Assembly (NCBI GenBank): GCA_030765045.1 | Contig: CM060962.1 | Coordinates: 93,530,412-93,594,411 of the forward strand | Source of the DNA: Tenodera sinensis | Lineage: Eukaryota; Arthropoda; Insecta; Mantodea; Mantidae | Direction: 5' to 3' | Length of the DNA: 64,000 nucleotides | Shown: piece by piece, positions 56,554-64,000 of the stretch | Layout: every line of letters starts with the position of its first letter | Numbering within the stretch: position 1 is the first letter of the stretch | The notes under the pieces: model-generated | What the model saw: only the letters and a program-made list of their open reading frames with translations | Databases searched by the model: none | Told to the model about the DNA's origin: nothing | Program-made: the position numbers and the translations under genes

Positions 56554-56652
56554 TTTTCCTAAAAATTCTTGATTTTGGATTCAGGGGGTCCTCAAAACAT
56601 ATTTCAGGTGAAGTCTCGCCATCAAATTTTTGGGTGGAATAATAATACTTCC

Positions 56653-57815
56653 ACACCTATTGATGCCATGCTTGCCTTAACACGGACCCCATCAATAATA
56701 ACAATAATAGAAGAACAAGCATTGCTCCAACACGAGAAAATGTTACGACTGCCAAACTCTAAATGGACAGAAGAGAACCTCCCCCCTTCAATCCTTAAAA
56801 CTCATAGTAGTTTCCTAGATAAGGTAACACAGATTAAATCCAAATTGAACATTCCTAACACCAGAGAAAATCTACTTATAAGAGAAAATCCATTGGAATT
56901 ATTGCAACCTACCTTCAATTTGGAATTAATAGAGGAAATAAGTAAATCAGGCACACCAAAAGAAATGCAAAAACTTCTAGCTCTGGAAACAATCAATACT
57001 AGGTATCCCACAGAAGAATGGCTGCACATATATACTGATGGATCCTCCAAGGAAAACCTTACTGGAGCTGGAGTTACATGTTCACATTTTTCCTTTTATC
57101 ATTCTGTTGGCAGAGACACAACAAATTATGATGGAGAAATAGAGGCTATATACATTGCTCTCCGACAATTATTAAATCTTCCCTTAAATAAATTTAACAA
57201 GGCAGTAATTCTTTCAGATTCTAAAGCTGCAATTCAGGGAATATGTTCAAATACTACAAAGAAGTCAACAAAAATTAGAGAATGCTACTAAATGTTAACA
57301 CAACTCCAAAAAGTTAATAAGACTGTTCATCTCCAATGGATTCCAGCACACTGTGGAGTCATGGGGAACGAAGCTGCAGACTCACTTGCAAAGAAAGGCA
57401 CAATAATAAAACAAAAGTCTAAATTCAATTTCTCATATTGCTCAATAAAACGCTTGATCATTAAAAATTTTTCTCATTCATACCTACAAGAAATAGAAAC
57501 AAATGCCAAAGATAAAAAATGGATTACACTACTTTCCAACCCAGATATAATCCCCCAGAGACCAAGGAAAACAGCGGTTGCAGCCTTCCGGCTACTGACA
57601 AATCACGACTGCTTAGCAAGTCATCTCTACAGAATAGGTATCTCAGCCTCACCAATATGTGTCCTGTGTAACGATCCAGCAGAAATGAATGAAGACCACT
57701 TGAAGACCTGTGAAGCATTAAGATCAGAAGAAACTACAGTTCAAAAGTATTGGAAAGCACGAATGCTAATGGCTTCATTGCCAGATGCAAGGCACTAGAA
57801 AACAACAACAACAAC
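56653..57815 (+). mobile_element. LINE-A copy b, 5'-truncated
   Basis: An 11-bp duplication ATAATACTTCC (56642-56652, 57816-57826) bounds 1.16 kb. The copy starts at the STPIDAMLALTRTP segment after the RT, and includes the RNase H domain with its D-E-D-D residues, the Cys/His motif and the (AAC)n tail. The frame is open except for a TAA at 57289-57291 within RNase H. About 97 percent identical by eye to 5244-6904, but it keeps the base deleted in that copy near 5954. Confidence 0.94.
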
Positions 57816-58518
57816 ATAATACTTCCTTCTACTTACCAGTAGAGAAAGTAAAAATTGATGTCAGCATTCAAAAACACTGGATGAAAATGAGAAAGCAGCA
57901 TGGATATCTTTCTGTGAAGTTGTTTCAAAATTTCTTGGTAACAAGGATACAATTGCCGAAACATTGTGGCTAACATGCTTGAAGCATATAAGGAACTTGG
58001 CTCTAGCATGAGTGTGAAACTTCATTTCCTGTTTTCTCATCTAGATTGCTTCCCCAAAAATCTAGGATTTTTGAGTGAAGAGCAAGGTGAACAATTTCAC
58101 AAGGATATGCAGAAGTTCAAAAGGAGGTACCAAGGATGCTAGAGCATAAGTATGCTTGCTGACTATTGTTGAATGTTTAAGCATGACAATACCTGAAGAC
58201 AAACAAAAGGAAAAGGAACAGGTGGACTTTCTCAACTAAGAAGCAACAGGTTCAAAATGCGTGTGATACGTTCCAATAGTAAGGTAAATAAGGCAAAACA
58301 AAGCAAAGTATAAGACAAAACAGAACAAAAGCACTCTAATGACATGTATGAATTACCATACACATATTTACAGTAAGTTCTTCATAGTATATGTTGTTTT
58401 CATTTAAAATAAAGTATGATGAGAAAGTTTTGTGGTCAAATTTGCTTAATTCTACAATACATATATAGTAATTTCACAAGAAAACATTATGTGATGGAAG
58501 AAATGGATTGAAAATTTG

Positions 58519-58562
58519 GACCGTCCGATATGACATTACGTTGGAGAACATTAATTAAAAAA
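58519..58562 (+). repeat. SINE-3 3'-end fragment
   Basis: CGTCCGATATGACATTACG and TTGGAGAACATTAATTAAAA repeat the 3' end of SINE-3 (8941-9180), with a short A-rich tail. Confidence 0.6.
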
Positions 58563-59984
58563 ATGAAAATTTGCATTCAGCATTATGCAGAATCACATTA
58601 TTTACTTCAGGCAACAAACAGAGTTTAAATTTGCAGCGTAGTGATAATTAAGAGTTTACTGCTTGAGAAATGTAACACCTGAAAGTTTAAAACAATACAA
58701 ATATTAGTAGATTAAGCCAATAGTAACACTATTTTCTGCAGAAGGAGAGCTTTTCTGTTGTCTAAAAAATAGTATTATGAATCTTATAGACAGAAGAAAT
58801 GAAGGATGAGGTTACAAATCTGATAAAATTATTTGTTCACCAGAAGCATTGTATTCTTTCAATTACTATTTAAAATTTAGAATTAGTGTTGACTTAAAAT
58901 AGCTGCAACTGCATGAATACATCTGTTGGAATTAATATTATATAGTTTCTTCATTCATTTTAATCTATAATGTACAGCCATGGAAAAAATGATTGAACAC
59001 ATTAGGAGAGCAGAATATTTCTAAGCTCACAGTATGCTGTAACGTGGTTTACACAAGTCAATATTTTATTTCTAACCTGAGAACTCTACACATATTCATG
59101 AATTTTCTGTCTGAAAAATTTAATGTTCTCATAAATTTTATTTAGTGATGTAGAGGTAAACAAACAAAATACTCTGAAAGTAGTAAACTTCAATCCCTGT
59201 TAATAAAGTCTTAAGCAGTAATTAGTTATAATTAACTGTCGTTCTACAGCTTGTTGTATAGGATCAAGTTGGAAAGGTGAATCAGAAGGGAAAAGTTCAA
59301 TGTCTTAGACAGGATGTGAACTCCAGATCTTCAGAAACCATAAAAATATTTAATACTGTTCCTAATAATCTTAAGGGAAAAGTTGACAATTTCAATGCTT
59401 TAAAAATTGCTGCTAAAGAGTACCTATGCTCAAAATAATTTTATTCTGTAAAAATTATCTGCATGACAAATTACCCCAGTAACACTTCTGTAACTCTGTA
59501 AGTAGTATCTAGTTGTTCTAATGACAAATCATTGTCAATTAATTCAATGCCTATATATTATAATATATATAATATATATTATAATTCAATGCCTGTTTGA
59601 AAGCTATTTAAATGTATATATACTGAAGAACTGACAACAGATGCTATGCAGTGCAAATCAAATATAACAGAATGATATGACATACAGGCTGTAAACGCTT
59701 AGTTAAAGTATAAAAAAGTCAGGTATTACAAATTATATGGAGTAGAATTGCATTTGGATATACTAATTATGTTAGAGTTATAATTGCAGGGAAGTATTTT
59801 GTTTTGTTTCTGTGCAAAGTTACAAAATTATCTCTGCACTGTTTTCATTTTGCATATATATGAAAAGTCTCCCTACGTTCAATATTCACATCTGATGTTT
59901 ATGTAGGTATATATGCAACTAAATTGTACGATTCCTTGACATGTTCAATGTATACAGGCCTTTATGGCTACTAGTGAACTCACT
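58563..59984. other. Intronic DNA, no gene seen
   Basis: AT-rich. A small tandem or palindromic ATATAT block (about 59550-59581) is bracketed by TTCAATGCCT duplicates. Nothing else recognised. Confidence 0.4.
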
Positions 59985-60135
59985 GAATACAATCCAATTA
60001 GCTTTCCGTGTTATTGTTCTAAACAATTGACCTCCATGGCAACATGCTGACACAACATTAAATTCCCCAATTGACTCACATTTTTCTAGTAAACCACAAG
60101 GTGTTCTCAAAGTCATTTTGAGATAAACCTAGGAA
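59985..60135 (-). repeat. SINE-4 copy b
   Basis: Reverse-strand match to the 43945-44100 repeat: ACCTTGTGGTTTACTAG, GAGTCAATTGGGGAATTTAA and GCATGTTGCCATGG. The tRNA-like part is degraded. Confidence 0.5.
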
Positions 60136-60199
60136 TTAAAGCATCTACTTAAAAGATTTTAAGTTTTTATTTGTGTCTGATATCTCAGAATGAATTGGA

Positions 60200-60335
60200 G
60201 AATGCTTTGTAGTTTAACAGAAAACATGCAAGTCAGTTGGGAAATTTAATGCCATGTTGCCATGGTAACTCAGTTGGTCAGAGCAACGTCACAGAAAGTC
60301 AAAGATTTGTAGTGCAAGTCCCAGCTATAGCAATT
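60200..60335 (+). repeat. SINE-4 copy c, with tRNA-like part
   Basis: CAGTTGGGAAATTTAATGCC and ATGTTGCCATGGTAACTC are followed by AGTTGGTCAGAGC (box A-like) and AGTGCAAGTCCC (box B-like). It forms an inverted pair with the copy at 59985-60135. The tRNA-like portion resembles a degenerate tRNA, but no stable cloverleaf was established. Confidence 0.5.
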
Positions 60336-60668
60336 AATTTTTCAGAGAATAGTTGTTTGCAACTTCTGGTTTGATATAATATTATTTAATTATAAAAGTA
60401 GTAAATCCTTAATTATCAGAAAAAAATGCTAAAATCTCCAGTAAAAAGAGTGTTAAAAGTCTTGAGGGTTTAACCTATCATTATGTCAACCAGTAAAGGG
60501 TTGATATATTTGTTTAGAGCATCTGCAGCAAGATGTTCAAGACTGAAGTTTACATATAATGTTCAAGCACGAAGAGCATCTTCAATGATACAACATGCAT
60601 GAGAAGCTAAATATTAAAACATACTGAAACAGCTACTCTGTAAGTCCTAGGGGGTGTAAATCCTACAT

Positions 60669-60741
60669 GAGGAGGAGGAGGAAGCGGAGCAAGAGCAGGA
60701 GGAGCAAGAGGTGGAGGAGGAGGAAGAGGAGGAGGAGAAAT
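60669..60741. repeat. GGA/AGG polypurine repeat
   Basis: Imperfect (GGA)n on the plus strand with AGC interruptions. Simple sequence. Confidence 0.9.
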
Positions 60742-61163
60742 AGCTACTCCATTAGAGTATGTAGATTAGACAGACTAAACTCTGTGACTCAATCTGTTGC
60801 TGCTCACAGAGCTGTGTGGAACATTTTAAAATTATTGTAACCATGTCACAAATCTGCATAAGCCAAAACAACTTTTAATATAAATGTAACACAAAATAAT
60901 TCAGTATGGTGCACTAATACTACACTAAGAATGCTATGAATTGTTACTCATGAACGTTATGTTTATTATAAATTAGTAAAGCTATAGTATAAAAAAGAAA
61001 TTCAGCTTGAAGTACGTAATATGTTTTAAAAAAACCTCTACTGTGTTTCTCAATAACAAGAAAGTAATAAAAATTATATTTGCAGACAGTGTATTGATTG
61101 GAGACTTGATTATAAAACTAAATTTGGTGTGCAATTCATTGATAGATACCTGTTGAAACTTAC
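60742..61163. other. Intronic DNA, no gene seen
   Basis: End of the giant intron next to the donor site of the exon at 61164. Nothing recognised. Confidence 0.4.
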
Positions 61164-61282
61164 CTTGCAATGTGTGGCATTATTGTGCTCTTTGTCATGC
61201 TTGTAATATGGTTCATACCCTCAGTAACAGCACGCTGAATTGAATTGTAAGGCAAGTAGTCAATTGAATTGGTCGGTGATAC
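61164..61282 (-). CDS. Ca-alpha1D: Probable calcium channel alpha-1 exon upstream of the giant intron
   Basis: The acceptor TACTCAG and a strong donor AAG|GTAAGT bound 119 bp (39 codons + 2). The peptide includes VSPTNSIDYLPYNSIQRAVT and then MNHITSMTKSTIMPHIA. Its trailing AG is completed by the T that opens the exon at 30510-30635 (Ser). That phase match, the strand and the lack of any other partner support membership in the channel gene. I cannot match the peptide itself to a known Cav1 segment, so it might be an alternative exon or, less likely, belong to another gene. Confidence 0.6.
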
Positions 61283-63264
61283 CTGAGTAAAACAAGAAAT
61301 GTGTTTAAGATTCCTTATGTATTATAGAACATCAAATAAAATATATAAACTAAACAATACTCATGAACAGTGAATGAGTGATTGAATGAAATATGTATTA
61401 TAAATGTAACTTAAACAAAAAGACTGACATATTTGATAAACTTAATGCATCTAATTTTCCTAACAGGGAACTGAAAAAATGCTTTATAGCAAATAAGCAA
61501 ACACATTAAACCCCATTCTCCTAAACCAACACGGTTGTCCCAATCTAGAAAAAAAGCATGCAAGTTGAGCCTAAGTGTTTATAAAATATTAAAATAGGCA
61601 CATAAAATAGTATAACCACACATTAACATTAGTGATAATAGCCCTACCTTGATTACAATTTTTATTGCTCAGTAGACACTCAAATACAGCTATGAATTAA
61701 TGAATGACTGAGTATAACCAATATACTTTTATTTATGAACAGAAGTTGTAGAAATTTTCTCGTTCACATAACTATATATAGGCACACTAAGTGAGAAGGC
61801 TGAACCAATCGGAATTTATAGCCATTTCCTAGGGTTTATTTGTATATCCATTAACTCACAGAATTGTTATTCACACTAACCTTAGGTACCTAGCATAAAT
61901 ATGAAAAATTGAATCTAACTTGCCAGACAGTATACTGCATGGAAGCATAATAGATGTTATCGTTTAAATCAAAGAAATATCTAACACATTCAACAACTTT
62001 ATAGGTGCTTTTCTTTTATTTTTAATGGACTTTTAGAAAAACACTTGGGAAAACAGAGATGTTTGATAACCAAGCTTTTCCTCATAGTTGGGCAAAAAAA
62101 TCTGTATCATAGTAGAATCTGCAGAGTTTCTGAAGATAGCTTCAAATATGTTACATTAGTACTGTACTACAGAAATAATTAACCCTTGCTAATATTATTT
62201 AACTTCCAAGACAGTTCTTTTGTAATGTTATACTGAATATATTTTTGAAAACGACTATGCAAAAATGAAGCACACTATTTTTTCATTTGAAAGAATAAAG
62301 AAAAATAATTGTTTGAAATTAAGTTTTTATGAACATACACTTAAAGAAAGCTACCATAAGCTTTAACTATCTATCAGCATAGAATGAAGATAAAGTCAAA
62401 ATAACAGTGAGAGAAATGCAATTAAATAAAGTGAAGGATTTCATTGAAACATGCAATAAATGAGATTAACAACAAGGCTTCCTTATTTTACTTAAACATT
62501 CAGTAAAACAGAAAGAAAGACAACAAGAAATTTAAGAAAAATGCAACATAGCTTAAGGAATACTGTCCACAAGTAATATTGCAACTGCATCATATAAAGG
62601 TTGTACAACATGAGGTTTAATTGTAATGCCCAAACTCCAGCATAAGTTACACAAAATACAAATGCTGAACTTTGGTGAAATGAGGTCCTCAGATAAGAAA
62701 GCAAGGTTAATAAAAAAATGTAGATCAGGTGCTGCACTGTCATACACTACTTACTTAAGACCTGCTTTAATTATGCTGCATTTGAATTACTGTGCCATGA
62801 AAATTGCACAAAATTATTTCTTTCTGCTGAAATGACAGCTTTAACACTAAAATAGTACCTATTATCATTTTTCATTAATTTCTATGTAGAATTGCCTTCT
62901 AAATGAACCTATCTCATTTCCACCCAATATATGAGTTAGACATGAGGTGTTCAATGTGCAGTGTGTAATGAAAGCTATAATAGCTTCATGTAAGAGCAGC
63001 AGCATGGGAAGGTACAGGTCTGTGTTGTGAATCCTAGCCATCATACTGCATTTTTCAACTATTCAGTTTTCTACATTATACCATTATTTTTTCTTCTGTT
63101 TAAACAGGAACATTTTAGAACACTGGAGTTAAACCTTGTACCTGAATATGGACCCAGTCTTACACATACAAAGATCAGTGAAATGGTGTATACTAAAGTA
63201 ACACAATGCATATTATTCTTTGCCCTGGGCTGAATGCTTAGCTGTATACTTTAATTTTTTTTAA
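61283..63264. other. Intronic DNA, no gene seen
   Basis: AT-rich; upstream intron of the channel gene. No exon with good splice sites or element signature was recognised. Confidence 0.4.
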
Positions 63265-63300
63265 ATTAAAGTCCTCCAATGTAATGCCATATCGGATGGT
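63265..63300 (-). repeat. SINE-3 3'-end fragment
   Basis: AAAGTCCTCCAATG and GCCATATCGGAT parallel the SINE-3 end (ACGTCCTCCAACATTG, GTCATATCGGAC). Only about 35 bp remain. Confidence 0.5.
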
Positions 63301-63880
63301 ATATATTTTCTTAACATGCTTAGCACAAAAACACAAAATATTATCCCTTGCATATTGCCTACATGTAACAAGATAGATAAAGTAAAGTTAACTTGTAAGA
63401 AGGAGTGTTTATTTTATTTAACTAATAAAGGCAATGCTGAATAGTTAATGTTAAAAGTGTCCAGTAGCCCTTGAAGTTCCAAATCACAAACTAATAACAT
63501 GTTTTGTTATTTAACTTTGCTACTTCTTTATAAATCACGAATCTTTAAACATTAAGAGGTTATAAATTTAAAGAACAGTGGTCTTAACCTAGTAACAGGA
63601 ATTTATGTGCTGATGCTCTGCCAGATTCCTAGGCAAACAAAACATTATCTCTGCAGCTCAGTTTCTTAGTTCAGTGTCTGAAACTATTTCCCTAGTCATC
63701 AAATAATATGAAAAGTAAGGATTACAGTGTGTGTACATCTAGCAAATAAGTAACTAAGACACTTCTATATTGCAATAGATTGAAAATTAGATTACTAGAA
63801 GCAGTCTCAATTTATTTGCACAGAATATTACTGAGGCAATGCATATGAAGTAACAATGCTCAGATTAGTATTGCTTTCTA
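63301..63880. other. No gene seen
   Basis: AT-rich; nothing recognised. Confidence 0.4.
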
Positions 63881-64000
63881 GCGTGTTGGTGTTGGTGTTG
63901 GTGGCAGTGTTGGTGGCAGTGTTGGTGGCGGTGTTGGTGGCGGTGTTGGTGGCGGTGTTGGTGGCGGTGTTGGTGGCGGTGGCGGTGGCGGTGTTGGTGG
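63881..64000. repeat. GGTGTT / GGTGGC tandem repeat, cut by the window end
   Basis: GTTGGTGGC/GTTGGTGGCAGT-type units repeat for at least 120 bp and run off the edge. The minus strand would read Pro/Thr-rich, but no splice site is visible and simple repeat is the safer call. Confidence 0.85.

Noticed and set aside
60660..60745. Glu-rich coding segment
   Set aside because: An imperfect GGA simple repeat in an intron.
63881..64000. Pro/Thr-rich exon on the minus strand at the right edge
   Set aside because: No splice site is visible and the units are too uniform; tandem repeat is the simpler reading.

Overview
The window is AT-rich eukaryotic nuclear DNA from an arthropod, most likely an insect. 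It has spliced exons with GT/AG sites, tRNA-derived SINEs, non-LTR retrotransposons, Penelope-like elements and many DNA-transposon relics. A placement among polyneopteran insects (cockroach, termite, stick insect or orthopteran type) fits the repeat mix as I remember it, but that is tentative. No tool was run: every family name comes from reading motifs, and all coordinates were read by hand.

Host gene. Five minus-strand exons (61164-61282, 30510-30635, 29949-30193, 23615-23733, 22841-23032) have matching splice phases and together give 267 codons including the stop. The last exon resembles the distal C-terminal domain of L-type voltage-gated calcium channel alpha-1 subunits, so this is read as the 3' end of the insect Cav1 gene (Ca-alpha1D). 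One intron spans about 30.5 kb (30636-61163) and is packed with nested mobile elements. The rest of the gene lies beyond the right edge. The left 22 kb is intergenic or 3' flank.

Left flank (1-22.8 kb): SINE-1; a Tc1 copy carrying a TTAA-flanked element; a piggyBac transposase relic split by a 5'-truncated LINE (LINE-A) and a SINE; a long AAT microsatellite that looks like an expanded LINE tail; SINE-3; a second SINE-1; a mariner deletion derivative; a transposase-like relic ('family Y') preceded by an array of a 19-bp motif in alternating orientation and cut by a Penelope GIY-YIG piece; a piggyBac deletion derivative; a 3.6-kb LINE-B with a 16-bp target-site duplication; and a nearly perfect 96-bp hairpin.

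Gene region (22.8-31.6 kb): exons and small introns, with a hAT relic and a mariner-like relic that resembles the plant/oomycete type and has a Stowaway-like terminus.

Giant intron (31.6-61.1 kb): an RNase H LINE fragment; a defective Ty3/gypsy-like element; a nearly complete GC-richer LINE (LINE-G) carrying a SINE; oppositely oriented Penelope copies; a PIF/Harbinger-like element; two copies of a second orphan family ('family X'); a copia remnant holding a pogo/Tigger derivative, itself inside an RTE-like LINE fragment; a hAT derivative with an 8-bp duplication; and a second LINE-A copy inside repeat R1 inside family X. Most insertions have recognisable target-site duplications, so the order of events can be reconstructed. 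No element has an intact open reading frame; all appear dead.
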